From contig JAJFUM010000124.1 of NCBI GenBank assembly GCA_021372415.1, positions 1 through 32,662 of the forward strand: 32,662 nucleotides of DNA, given 5' to 3'. Source of the DNA: Deltaproteobacteria bacterium. Its GTDB lineage: Bacteria > Desulfobacterota > Syntrophia > Syntrophales > UBA5619. Below the pieces are notes generated by a model. The model made no database searches. It was not told where the DNA came from and worked only from the letters and a program-made list of their open reading frames with translations. Made by a program: the position numbers and the translations under genes. Shown one piece after another: positions 1 through 8,047 of the stretch. Numbering within the stretch: the first letter of the stretch is position 1; every line of letters begins with the position of its first letter.

Positions 1-886
1 TCATGATCCCGATCCCGCCCACCAGCAGGCTCACGGCCGCCACGGCGCTCAGGAGGGCCGTGAGCATCCGGGTCGTTCCGGTCAGCATATTGGCGATGTC
101 CTTCATGTCCATAACGTTGAAGTTATCCTCGTCGCTGGGGCCCAGGTGGCGCCGCTCCCGCATCAGCCGCTCGATGTCCTGCTTGGCCTTGTCGGTGGAG
201 GCCCCCTCCCGGACCGAGATCTGGACGAGGGCCACGTCCTGGTTCCCGGCAATGCGGCGCTGGAAGGTCCGAATCGGGATCACGACGAGATCGTCCTGGT
301 CCTGACCCATGCCGCTCTGCCCCTTCCCCTCCAGGAGTCCCACCACCTCGCAGGAGAAGTTCTGGAGGCGGACCCGTTCTCCCATGGGGTCCTGGGCGCC
401 GAAAAGCTTCTTTTTCACCGTGTCCCCGATGATGCAGACCGCGGCGCCTGCCCGCAGTTCCCCGTCGTTGAACGTTCTTCCTGTCCGCAGGACCCGGTTG
501 CTGATCCGAAGGTACTGATTGTCCGTCCCCACCACGCTGGTGGACCAGTTCTGGTTCCCCCAGATCGCCTTGAGCGAGTTCGTGGAGAGGGGGGCGACGG
601 CGACGATGTCGCTGATTTCCGCGGCGATGGCCTGGGCGTCGGCCTCCTTGAAGGACGAGGCCCCGGAGGCCTGGCCGGGGCCCATCCGTTTGCCGGGGCT
701 GAGCATGAGGAGGTTGCTCCCCATGCTGGCGATCTGCTGCTGGACCTGGAGGGTCGCGCCGCCGCCGATGGTCACCATGGTGATCACGGCCCCGACGCCG
801 ATCACGATCCCGAGGATCGTCAGGAAGGAGCGCAGGACGTTGCGCCGGATCTCGCGCAGGGCGAGGAGGATGGTGTTTCCGATCAT
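1..886 (-). CDS. MacB-type ABC transporter permease (3' end outside window)
   Basis: Inner-membrane permease half of a MacAB-type tripartite exporter. About 295 residues are visible from the N-terminus. The first 30 or so residues read as a cytoplasmic start followed by one membrane helix (TILGIVIGVGAVITMV). A long periplasmic MacB_PCD-like domain follows, and the start of the next helix (SLLVGGIGIM) is reached at the window edge. In the family, the remaining roughly 100 residues hold helices 2-4, so this is a truncation by the window and not a broken gene. The ATG at 886-884 overlaps the stop of the upstream ATPase gene as ATGA, which fixes the start and implies translational coupling. In E. 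coli MacB the ATPase and permease are fused; here they are separate proteins. The substrate cannot be read from the sequence. Confidence 0.9.
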   Translation of the reverse strand, partial: MIGNTILLALREIRRNVLRSFLTILGIVIGVGAVITMVTIGGGATLQVQQQIASMGSNLLMLSPGKRMGPGQASGASSFKEADAQAIAAEISDIVAVAPLSTNSLKAIWGNQNWSTSVVGTDNQYLRISNRVLRTGRTFNDGELRAGAAVCIIGDTVKKKLFGAQDPMGERVRLQNFSCEVVGLLEGKGQSGMGQDQDDLVVIPIRTFQRRIAGNQDVALVQISVREGASTDKAKQDIERLMRERRHLGPSDEDNFNVMDMKDIANMLTGTTRMLTALLSAVAAVSLLVGGIGIM

Positions 887-1623
887 GACGGCTTCCTCCC
901 GTTGGCCTCGTCGGAGGCGACCAGGCCGTCCATGAACCGGATGACCCGGCCGGCGTAGGCGGCCATGTCCGGCTCGTGGGTCACCATGATGACCGTGATC
1001 CCCCGCTCGCGGTTCAGGGTCCTCAGGAGTTCCATGATCTCGCGGCTCCGGGCCGTGTCGAGGTTTCCCGTCGGCTCGTCGGCCAGGAGGACCGCGGGCG
1101 CCGTGACGATGGCCCGGGCGATGGCGACCCGCTGCTGCTGCCCGCCCGAGAGCTCCCCGGGGGTGTGGGTTTCCCAGCCGGTCAGGCCGACCGTCTCGAG
1201 GGCCTCGCGGGCCCGGGCGTGACGCTCGCCGGCCGAGGCCCCGCGGTAGAGGAGCGGCAACTCCACGTTCTCCTGGGCCGTGGTCCGGCTCAGGAGGTTG
1301 AACCCCTGGAAGACGAAACCCTGGTAGTGGCGGCGCAACAGGGCGCGCTGGTTGCGGTCCAGGCTGCCGACCTCGACCCCCTGGAAGCAGTAGCTCCCGG
1401 CAGTGGGCGTGTCGAGGCAGCCGAGGATGTTCATGCAGGTCGATTTGCCTGATCCGCTTGGCCCCATGATCGCCACGAACTCGCCCGTCCCGATGTCCAG
1501 GTCGATTCCGCGCAGGGCCTGCATCGAGGCGTCCCCCCGGCCATAGACCTTGGTGACCGCCCGGAAGGCGATCAGCTCCTCCGGCGCATTCGCTCGTCTG
1601 TCGTTTGAAACATCGCTGCTCAT
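883..1623 (-). CDS. ABC transporter ATP-binding protein, MacB/LolD type
   Basis: Cytoplasmic ATPase that would power the neighbouring permease. It has 246 residues, the usual size for this class. The Walker A motif GPSGSGKST is at about residues 54-62, the Q-loop region at about 106 (FQGFNLL), the signature LSGGQQQR at about 158-165, Walker B VLLADE at about 178-183, and the switch histidine in VTHEP near 215. The pattern is that of the MacB/LolD/FtsE branch of ATPases. The start overlaps the adaptor gene stop by 4 bp and the end overlaps the permease start by 4 bp, so it lies inside a tightly coupled operon. No key residue is missing. Confidence 0.95.
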   Translation of the reverse strand: MSSDVSNDRRANAPEELIAFRAVTKVYGRGDASMQALRGIDLDIGTGEFVAIMGPSGSGKSTCMNILGCLDTPTAGSYCFQGVEVGSLDRNQRALLRRHYQGFVFQGFNLLSRTTAQENVELPLLYRGASAGERHARAREALETVGLTGWETHTPGELSGGQQQRVAIARAIVTAPAVLLADEPTGNLDTARSREIMELLRTLNRERGITVIMVTHEPDMAAYAGRVIRFMDGLVASDEANGRKPS

Positions 1624-2897
1624 TTTCCCACCGCCAGGGTGTCCACGACCACGGCTGTGCCGGGTTTGATGTCGCCCGCGACAACCTCGGTCAGGCTGCC
1701 GCTCGTCGAGCCGGTGGTGACGGTCACAGAAGCAAGGCGGCCGTCCTTCAGGACCCAGACCCGCTGCTGCTTGCCGTTCCCGACGGTCTCCGTCTGCTTC
1801 GTCTGGCGGGGAGGCCGCGGGAGGATCGAGGCGATCAGCCCGCCGGAGGCCTTCGCCTCCTCCTGGACCGGCGGGGTGAAGCGCAGGGCCGCGCCGGGGA
1901 TCAAGAGGGCACCCTTGAGCTCCTTGACTGTGATGTCCGCGGTGGCCGTCATCCCGGGCCGCAGGGAGAGGTCCTCGTTCACGACCTTGAGGATCGTCTC
2001 GTAGGTCACCACGCCCGAGGTCGTGGAGGAACCGTAGCGTGCCTGGGTGATATGGGCCTCGAAGGTGCGGTTCGGGTAGGCGGCCACGGTGAAGGTCGCC
2101 CGCTGCCCCTCCCGTACCTTGCCGATGTCGGCCTCGTCCACGTTCACGTGCAGGTCCATCCGGGTCAGATCCTCGGCCAGGGTAAAAAGAACCGGGGTGG
2201 TGAACGAAGCGGCCACGGTCTGCCCGGGCTCGATGCTGCGGGTGAGGACGATCCCGTTGATGGGCGAGCGGATCACGGACTTCTTGAGGTCCGTCTGGTT
2301 CCCATCGAGGACAGCCTTGGCTTGAGAGACCGACGCCGCGGCACTGGTGGCGTCCGCCTTGGCACGGGCATAGGCCGCCTCGGCCGCGTCGATCTCCTGC
2401 TGCGAGGAGAGTTTCCCCTGGCTCAACTCCCGGGCCCTTTTGTACTGCGCGAGCTTGGCCTTGGTTTCGGCCACCGTGGCCTCGGCCTGCAGGACCTTTG
2501 CTTCAGCCGACTCCAGCGACGCCTTGGACTGGGTGATCGTCGCCTCCAGCTTCGTCGTGTCGAGCCGGGCCAGAACCTGCCCGACCTTGACGCGGCTGTT
2601 GTAATCCACCTCGACGCTCTTGACGGTCCCGGAGAGCTCGCTGCCCACGTCCACCGAGTTGGTGGGCTTGAGGGTGCCGGTCGCCGTGACGATCACCGTC
2701 AGATCGCCCCGCCGGGCCTCCTCGGTCTTGTACTGCACCGCCGAATTCGGTGCGGACCGCAGGAAGATCCATGCGGACGAGGCCGCGACGGCGACCACAA
2801 GGCCAAGGATGACCCACCGCCACCACTTCCGGCGGGGCCCCTGCCCGCTGCCGATCTTCAGGGCCTTGGCAATCCCGTTTTCATCTTTTTCGCTCAT
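1620..2897 (-). CDS. Periplasmic adaptor (membrane fusion protein), MacA/HlyD family
   Basis: Adaptor that would join the MacB-type transporter to the outer-membrane factor. It has 425 residues from the ATG at 2897. A short basic cytoplasmic start is followed by one membrane anchor at about residues 26-46 (WVILGLVVAVAASSAWIF). Next come a lipoyl-like half, an alpha-helical hairpin rich in Ala/Glu/Lys at about 105-190, a second lipoyl half ending near RSPINGIVLTR, then beta-barrel and membrane-proximal domains. The domain order matches MacA. A longer reading frame starts upstream, but the ATG at 2897 overlaps the outer-membrane factor stop (ATGA) and begins a natural protein, so it was chosen. 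The C-terminus has a Ser/Gly/Thr-rich stretch before the end, common in this family. Confidence 0.92.
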   Translation of the reverse strand: MSEKDENGIAKALKIGSGQGPRRKWWRWVILGLVVAVAASSAWIFLRSAPNSAVQYKTEEARRGDLTVIVTATGTLKPTNSVDVGSELSGTVKSVEVDYNSRVKVGQVLARLDTTKLEATITQSKASLESAEAKVLQAEATVAETKAKLAQYKRARELSQGKLSSQQEIDAAEAAYARAKADATSAAASVSQAKAVLDGNQTDLKKSVIRSPINGIVLTRSIEPGQTVAASFTTPVLFTLAEDLTRMDLHVNVDEADIGKVREGQRATFTVAAYPNRTFEAHITQARYGSSTTSGVVTYETILKVVNEDLSLRPGMTATADITVKELKGALLIPGAALRFTPPVQEEAKASGGLIASILPRPPRQTKQTETVGNGKQQRVWVLKDGRLASVTVTTGSTSGSLTEVVAGDIKPGTAVVVDTLAVGK

Positions 2898-4369
2898 GAT
2901 GCTGCTCCATTCACCGCTGTCTTTTCCGCTGCCGGGGCCAGCAGGGTCCACCCGCCGCCCAAGGCCTTGTAGAGTTTGACCAGGTTCGTAACCACGGCCC
3001 CGTCGCTCTGGGCGAGCTGGTCCCGGAAGTTCAGGAGGGACCGCTCGGCCTCCAGGACCGTCGTGAAATCAGCAAGCCCCGCGCGGTACTTGATCCCGGC
3101 CAGTTCCGCCGCCGCCTCAGCTGAGCGGACCGCCTCGGCGAGGGACTGCCGCCGTCGCTGTTCCTGGGCGTAGGCCAGGATCGCGTTCTCCGCCTCTTCC
3201 AGGGCCGTGAGGACCGCAGCCTCGTAGGCGATCAGGTACTGCTCCTGCAGGGCAGACTGGATCTCGATGTTCTGCCGGATCGCGCCGGCGTCGAAGACCC
3301 GCCAGGAAAGCCCCGCCGATCCGCTCGAGGTGGAGTTACCGGAGTTGAACAGGCCGTTGAAAGTCAAGGCCTCCAGGCCGATGGCGCCGGTCAGCTTGAG
3401 CTTGGGGTAGAGCTCGGCCGTGGCGACGCCGATCCGCGCCGTCTGCGCCGCAAGCTCCCGTTCCGCCTTCCGCACGTCGGGCCTCTGCCTGAGGAGGTCC
3501 GCCGGAACTCCGATCGCCACGGAGGCGGGCAGGATCGGGACAGGCGACCTCTTCTCCAGTTCCGCATGGAGAGCTCCCGGCGCCTCGCCGATGAGGACCG
3601 CCAGGCGGTTCTTGGCCTCCGCGACCGAGGTGTTCAGGGTCGGGATTTGCGCCCGGGCGCTCTCCAGGTTGTAGCGGGCCTGCTGCTCGGCCAGTTCGTC
3701 GCCCAGGCCAGCCTTGACCTTCCAGGCCGTTAGCTGCCAGGTTTCTTCCAGGCTCTTCAGGCTGGTCTCGGTCACGGCCAGGCGGCCCTGGGCCGTGCGC
3801 AGATCGACGTAGTTCAGGGCGACTTCAGCCAGGAGCGTAACGAGAGTATCGTGCAGGCTCTCGCCGGCGGCCTGCAGATCCGCGTCGGCAGCCTCCACCG
3901 ACCGCCGGACACCGCCGAAGAGATCGACCTCCCATGCGGCATCCAGGCCCGCGGAAAAGAGGTCCACGGTCTTGTCGTTCCCCGAGGCGGCGCTCCCCCG
4001 GCTCCGACTATAGGAGCCCGAGGCATCCACGGTGGGGTAGAGATCGGCCTTGCTCAGGCCCCGGCGGGCACGGGCCTCGCGGATCCTTGCCACGGCCTTC
4101 TTCAGGTCGCGGTTCCCCGCCGCCGCCCGCTCGATCAGCCGCGAGAGCTGCGGGTCCATAAGGGTCGTCCACCAGGCCGCCAGGTTCCGCGGTTCGGTCT
4201 CGACGGCGATCCCCCCCTGCAGAGGGCTGTTCCAGGCGGGAGGCGTGGACGTTTTGGGCTGGACGTAGTTCGGTCCCACCGCGGCGCATCCGGCCAAGCC
4301 GACGATCGCCAGTAGTGCCAGGACGTTCCGGGCCGCCCGAAAACGATGGATGGTCTGCAGGCGGTTCAT
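2894..4369 (-). CDS. Outer-membrane efflux lipoprotein, NodT/TolC family
   Basis: Outer-membrane channel component of the tripartite exporter. It has 491 residues. A lipoprotein signal peptide ends in the lipobox LAGC with Cys28 as the acylation site. It is followed by the usual AVGPNYVQP start of NodT-type factors, then two OEP repeats, each with long helices and a central PxLPAxxAIGVPADLLRQRPDVRKAE segment, which is the family hallmark. The chosen ATG at 4369 overlaps the TetR stop as ATGA; the 67 residues of open frame upstream of it read as shadow of the regulator gene. It is followed with a 4-bp overlap by the adaptor gene. The substrate is unknown; drugs, peptides or lipids are all possible for this class. 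Confidence 0.94.
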   Translation of the reverse strand: MNRLQTIHRFRAARNVLALLAIVGLAGCAAVGPNYVQPKTSTPPAWNSPLQGGIAVETEPRNLAAWWTTLMDPQLSRLIERAAAGNRDLKKAVARIREARARRGLSKADLYPTVDASGSYSRSRGSAASGNDKTVDLFSAGLDAAWEVDLFGGVRRSVEAADADLQAAGESLHDTLVTLLAEVALNYVDLRTAQGRLAVTETSLKSLEETWQLTAWKVKAGLGDELAEQQARYNLESARAQIPTLNTSVAEAKNRLAVLIGEAPGALHAELEKRSPVPILPASVAIGVPADLLRQRPDVRKAERELAAQTARIGVATAELYPKLKLTGAIGLEALTFNGLFNSGNSTSSGSAGLSWRVFDAGAIRQNIEIQSALQEQYLIAYEAAVLTALEEAENAILAYAQEQRRRQSLAEAVRSAEAAAELAGIKYRAGLADFTTVLEAERSLLNFRDQLAQSDGAVVTNLVKLYKALGGGWTLLAPAAEKTAVNGAAS

Positions 4370-5061
4370 GGTCGCCTCCCCCTCCTGGACAGTCCGGCCT
4401 TGCCCATCTTCCGGCGCGCCTGGGCCGCCGCGCGGACTGCGGCGATCCCGGCCAGCGAGAAGGTCACAACGTGCCGGGCGTAGGCCTCGATGTCCACGAT
4501 CCCCGGCGGACCCTCCTGAGCACCTTCCTCGGCCCGGGACCGGTTCCGGATGACCATCGGGTTGATGCACTGGCTGATGATCCCCACCTCACAGAACTGC
4601 GCATCCTGCTCCACAGCTTTCGGGCCGAGGAGTTCGCGGACCAGATTCCGGGTCCTCTCCTGCAGGGGGCGGAGCGCCTCCCGCATCACCTCTTTCAGGA
4701 GACCGGTGGGATTCATGACCTCCCGCTGCATGAACCGGATTTCCTGGTTGTTCTCGTCGGCGATCCTGTTGAGCAGGGCGAAGATCTGCCCCCGCAGACG
4801 CTCCTCCGCCGGGGCCTCGGCGGCGACGCCCCCGTCCGGGGGATGCGCCTCGACGGACTGGACGAAGGCGTGTCGCCAGGCCTCGCGGTAGAGTGACTCC
4901 TTGCTGCCGAAGTGGTAGTTGACTGCCGCCACATTGGTCCCGGCCCTCCGGCAGATCTCAGCCACCGTCGCGTCCCGAAACCCTTTCCCCGCGAAGACCT
5001 CGCCCGCGGCTGCCAGCAGTTTTCCCCGCGTCCTTGCCGTATCCTCTCTCGGGATCTTCAT
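4366..5061 (-). CDS. TetR-family regulator of the efflux operon
   Basis: Transcriptional repressor, probably controlling the exporter genes it overlaps. It has 231 residues from the ATG at 5061. The N-terminal helix-turn-helix lies at about residues 14-57, with the recognition-helix pattern GTNVAAVNYHFGSKESLY. The C-terminal half resembles the CecR/YbiH type (DUF1956), including a segment with REVMNPTGLLKEV and later an SxxSQC-like stretch; this assignment is by eye. An upstream in-frame ATG at 5079 has no Shine-Dalgarno sequence, while the ATG at 5061 has GGGGAGAAGAG just ahead, so 5061 was chosen. A TTGACA box and a 13-bp palindrome lie 30-60 bp upstream, as expected for autoregulation. E. 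coli CecR controls an HlyD-linked ABC exporter, which is consistent with this context. Confidence 0.9.
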   Translation of the reverse strand: MKIPREDTARTRGKLLAAAGEVFAGKGFRDATVAEICRRAGTNVAAVNYHFGSKESLYREAWRHAFVQSVEAHPPDGGVAAEAPAEERLRGQIFALLNRIADENNQEIRFMQREVMNPTGLLKEVMREALRPLQERTRNLVRELLGPKAVEQDAQFCEVGIISQCINPMVIRNRSRAEEGAQEGPPGIVDIEAYARHVVTFSLAGIAAVRAAAQARRKMGKAGLSRRGRRP

Positions 5062-5091
5062 CTTCTCTTCTCCCCGCATGACTTTTGATAC

Positions 5092-5121
5092 CTATTTAAA
5101 ATAGTCATTTGAAATTGTCAA
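5092..5121 (-). promoter_or_regulatory. Promoter and palindromic operator candidate for the TetR-efflux operon
   Basis: On the minus strand a perfect TTGACA box (5121-5116) is followed after about 17 bp by an AT-rich -10 region that overlaps the palindrome CTATTT-T-AAATAG (5092-5104, arms of 6 bp around one base). This is a plausible sigma-70 promoter with a TetR-type operator placed to block polymerase. The predicted transcript would start some 30 nt before the regulator's ATG at 5061. The -10 hexamer itself is a poor match. Binding is inferred, not shown. Confidence 0.55.
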
Positions 5122-5214
5122 TAGCATTTTTCATCCGGCGGTATCGGAAGCTTCCCCTAAAGGTAGACAGGTCAGAAGTAAAGTTTTCTAGTATAATACA
5201 TTCAGGAGACTCTA

Positions 5215-5259
5215 ATGAAGAAGGCACGTTTTACGGAGACGCAGATCATCGGGAAATTC
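5215..5259 (+). pseudogene. IS3-family orfA N-terminal scrap
   Basis: The sequence starting ATG at 5215 encodes MKKARFTETQII, the conserved beginning of IS3-family OrfA proteins (helix-turn-helix type). It then loses similarity within about 15 residues and runs into the start of the IS110 transposase in another frame. An AGGAG box sits 8 bp upstream of the ATG and an AT-rich promoter-like stretch lies at 5186-5200, so the original left end of the IS3 element probably begins somewhere in 5150-5200. The rest of the element is gone from this site. It is too short to be functional. Confidence 0.6.
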
Positions 5260-5260
5260 C

Positions 5261-6281
5261 GTGACCGAAACAGTCCTCGGGATAGACCTCGCCAAGCTGA
5301 ACATAGATGTAGCATTGCTTATCGATGGTAAGACCAAGAACAAGTCTTTCAAAAACACGTCCGATGGTTTTGAGACTCTGGCTCTTTGGCTGAGGAAGCT
5401 GGGCGTTGGGCGGGTCAAGCGTGCCTGGAATATACTTGCAACTATTTAAAATAATTAGCCACCTATCTTCATGAAGCCGGTTACACAGTCAGTATTGCTA
5501 ATCCTGCCAGGATCAAGGGGTTTGCCCCGAGTGAACGGATCCGTACCAAAACCGACAAGATTGACTCAGGTATTATTGCCCGGTTCTGCTTGGCCATGAA
5601 ACCGGAATCACGGGGTCCGCCCTCACCCAAATCAGATCACAGCGAGCCTTAGTTAGACGGGCTGACAGTCTGATCGACATGAGGAGCCAGGAGAGGAATC
5701 CGCTTGGGACAGCCCATGAATCGGGGACACCATTGATCAAACAGCATATTGACTATCTTGACAGGGAAATCGGGAAGGTCAGAGATCAGATTGCCGACCT
5801 CATTGATCATGATCAGGACTTAAGACGAAAGAAGGACCTCCTGGCTTCCATTCCGGGTATCGGCAAGGCAACCATCGCCACTCTCCTTGCAGACTTGGAT
5901 TCCCTTTCAAAATTCAACCATGTTCGTAAACTGGCAGCATTTATCGGGCTCGCACCAAAGGAAACCCTGTCTGGATCATCTATCAAAGGGAAACCGAGAC
6001 TGTGCAAGACTGGTAATGCACGGCTGAGAAAAGCATTGTACATGCCGGCATTAGTATCGATTCGATACAATTCTTTGATGATCGCCTTTTATCAGCGATT
6101 CAAGGAAAGAGGGAAGAATGGAAAAGTGATTGTCTGTGCGATGATGCGGAAACTGGTTCACCTTATCTTTGGCGTTCTAAAGTCTGGCAAAATGTACGAT
6201 CCAAATTATAGGCAGTCTCCGCTTGACAAAAACGGTATCTACTACTGTTTGGTGGAGCTTATCAATAAGATGACGACTTGA
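5261..6281 (+). pseudogene. IS110-family transposase, broken by frameshifts and a stop
   Basis: The reading starts at a GTG (5261) with VTETVLGIDLAKLNIDVAL, which carries the first catalytic Asp of the RuvC-like DEDD domain. That frame stops at 5449. Homologous sequence resumes in a second frame from about 5455 (LATYLHEAGYTVSIANPARI, with the RTKTDKIDS motif) and stops near 5650. It resumes in a third frame from about 5626 (SLIDMRSQERN) through to 6281. The last part holds a full IS116/IS110 C-terminal domain with SIPGIGKATIATLLADLD and the SGSS serine region. Between 5425 and 5455 the expected E-x-TGTYG segment is decayed and contains a stop. Two frame changes and at least one stop mean no single active protein. 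The DNA is AT-richer than the flanking core genes. Confidence 0.9.
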
Positions 6282-6616
6282 AAGAGAGTAATACGCTAAA
6301 ATATAAGACACAGCCAAGTAGTTAACGAGGTGCTATGGGCAACAACGATAGCGGAAAAGGAATTCACCACATGCAACAAGCCTCAAGGGAATTTACCTTG
6401 AGGGCATAAAGAGACATTGTGAAAGGGATACAGCAACTAGTGTACTGCTACAGGGTCGGGTCGCCTTTACAGTAGCAACAACCAACTTGGCGATGAGCAT
6501 ACAATAAAGGCCTCAGACCATTCATTGTAAAGCCGTCATTGAAACACTACACTAGTGCTGTGCCCCCTTTTTCGTTGCCGGTAATCAAAGATGAATGTGT
6601 AGTTAGCCTATTTATG
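6282..6616 (+). other. Non-coding tail of the IS110 element with three hairpins
   Basis: No convincing gene lies here. Three inverted repeats follow the transposase: 6332-6352 (GCTAT/ATAGC), 6381-6403 (CCTCAAGG/CCTTGAGG, 8 bp perfect, 7-nt loop) and 6446-6477 (TGCTAC/GTAGCA). IS110 relatives of the IS1111 group carry a long non-coding 3' end, and IS110-family elements encode a bridge RNA in a non-coding end. This tract could be the remains of such an RNA. That role is inferred from position and hairpins only. The right boundary of the element was not located; a CACTAGTG palindrome near 6552 is a possible edge. Confidence 0.4.
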
Positions 6617-7588
6617 TTATCGGTACAAACCACGCTTTAATGCCCAGGTTGCCGTCGCTTCCGCATGTTTGCTAATTTGGGCGCTGGGATTCTCGAGATC
6701 AAATCCATGAATACCTCCCGGATAGAGTGTAAAGCCCGTCGGAACCCCTGCTTTCGCCAATCTTGCTATATAATCGATCGTTTCATCGCAGTGAGGATCA
6801 AGATCTCCTACATAAGAATAACAGGGTGGTAGCCCAGAAAAATCGGTCGCTCTCGCAGGGGCTGCATACGGGGAGATGTCATTTCTGGATTCATGACCGA
6901 CTCCAAGATATTGATTCCATATGTTCTTACACGACTCATAGTTGAGCGCCCTCTTGTCCGTAAATCCCAGAGTTGACCGGGTTTTCATGCGATCGTCCAT
7001 GGTGGGGGCCAAGGGCATTTGGAAAATTAAGGAAGGTCCCTTTCGATCTCTGGCTAATAAGGCAACGGAAATCGTTAGACCGCCACCGGCGCTGAACCCA
7101 GTCACCCCAATCCGAGAAGAGTCAACTCCTAGCTCATTTGCATTTGCAGCGAACCACACCAGCGCGGCATAGCAATCTTCGTAAGCAGCAGGAGCTGGGT
7201 TTTCTGGAGCAAGACGGTAATCCACAGAAACAACAACACAGCCTATTTCCTTGACGTACCTGATGCATTTAGCATTTTCATGATCGGGCGCGCCTATCGA
7301 ATAACCGCCATAATGCAAGAATAGAACCCCTGGCAGAATCCCTTTCTTTACTCTTGGTTCGTATACCCGGACGGTTACATCTGGAGCCCCCGGGGGGCCA
7401 GGAATCAATCGATCTGCAAAGGCAACCTCTGGATCTGGAGGTGTTGGGGGAAATGGCGGGAACGTGATATCTCGCGACACCTTCTTTGCCACATTTTCAT
7501 CAGTCCAAGCCGCCAGATAAAAGGTTTGTGGGTTAGTTAATGTGTTTTTGAATTCGGGATCAATCCGTTCTTCAAAGTAATTAGCCAT
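6617..7588 (-). CDS. Alpha/beta hydrolase, HSL-type esterase
   Basis: Likely cytoplasmic carboxylesterase or acetyl esterase of the hormone-sensitive-lipase family. It has 323 residues, the usual size. The triad is readable: Ser166 in GFSAGG, Asp264 in GDLDPHCDE and His294 in GGIHGFD. The segment VSVDYRLAPENPAPAAYEDCYAAL, cut here to its key part DYRLAPE (about 123-129), is typical. The oxyanion motif, normally HGGG, reads HYGG at 92-95, and GDSAG reads GFSAG; both are departures from the consensus. An ATG two codons upstream (7594) is only 3 nt from AGGAG; the ATG at 7588 has 9 nt spacing and was preferred. It is a monocistronic, AT-richer gene between IS remnants, so probably acquired. The substrate is unknown. 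Confidence 0.88.
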   Translation of the reverse strand: MANYFEERIDPEFKNTLTNPQTFYLAAWTDENVAKKVSRDITFPPFPPTPPDPEVAFADRLIPGPPGAPDVTVRVYEPRVKKGILPGVLFLHYGGYSIGAPDHENAKCIRYVKEIGCVVVSVDYRLAPENPAPAAYEDCYAALVWFAANANELGVDSSRIGVTGFSAGGGLTISVALLARDRKGPSLIFQMPLAPTMDDRMKTRSTLGFTDKRALNYESCKNIWNQYLGVGHESRNDISPYAAPARATDFSGLPPCYSYVGDLDPHCDETIDYIARLAKAGVPTGFTLYPGGIHGFDLENPSAQISKHAEATATWALKRGLYR

Positions 7589-7594
7589 AACCAT

Positions 7595-8047
7595 TTTCTC
7601 CTATGATAAATTTTTTCTGAAATTGATGCCACAAGGTTTATGATCTTGGGAGATCCGTTCGTTATGTTACTCAAAAACCAGACTGTTGCTATTGATAACC
7701 CTGTAGGCCAAAGTTTGAGGCCGGATACAAATCAACTGGTAGTCAAACGTTTATTTTCAGGAGAAAATCACAAAGCCTCCAACGGAGTCGTCGAGCTCCC
7801 TTGGAGGCTTCATAGGACCAAGTTTTGATAACTCCAGATTCTCACTATAATCACCAGAAGGCGGAAGCAATAGTCTTACGGAGTTACTGAACAAAGTTTA
7901 TTTCCTATAGCCGATAGTCCGCTCATATGGCAGAAAAGTCAAGCGGGTAATTCTCACCGTTTTCGTCGCTGATTATGAGTATGACGACTTCGCCTGACAG
8001 TTGTATTATACGAAGCGCAAATCACATCTGTCAAGGGAGGTCATTCA
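7595..8047. other. Intergenic tract of 453 bp
   Basis: Holds the leftward esterase leader on its left, a strong hairpin at 7773-7810 and, on its right, the probable left end of an IS481-like element. A candidate IS end is the stretch from about 7982 beginning TGACGACTTCGCCTGACA, but the matching right end is missing. The 62-codon open frame at 7640-7828 ends by running through the hairpin, has no recognisable similarity and is not called as a gene. Confidence 0.5.
7773..7810. terminator. Strong hairpin, possible terminator
   Basis: Perfect 10-bp inverted repeat AAGCCTCCAA/TTGGAGGCTT. It continues inward, after one C-C mismatch, with GGAG/CTCC around an 8-nt loop. Read leftward the stem is followed by CTTTGTGATTTTC, a weak T-rich tract, so it could end leftward transcripts coming from the kinase/aldolase unit. 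Read rightward there is no T-run. It may instead be a structural relic of a mobile element. Confidence 0.45.

Noticed and set aside
5092..5453. Shared 12-bp word CTATTTAAAATA at 5092 and 5442 as possible direct repeats or att sites
   Set aside because: The second copy falls in the decayed catalytic region of the IS110 transposase and is better explained as degraded coding sequence in AT-rich DNA.
7640..7828. Small open frame of 62 codons
   Set aside because: No recognisable similarity, weak start context, and its end runs through the 7773-7810 hairpin.
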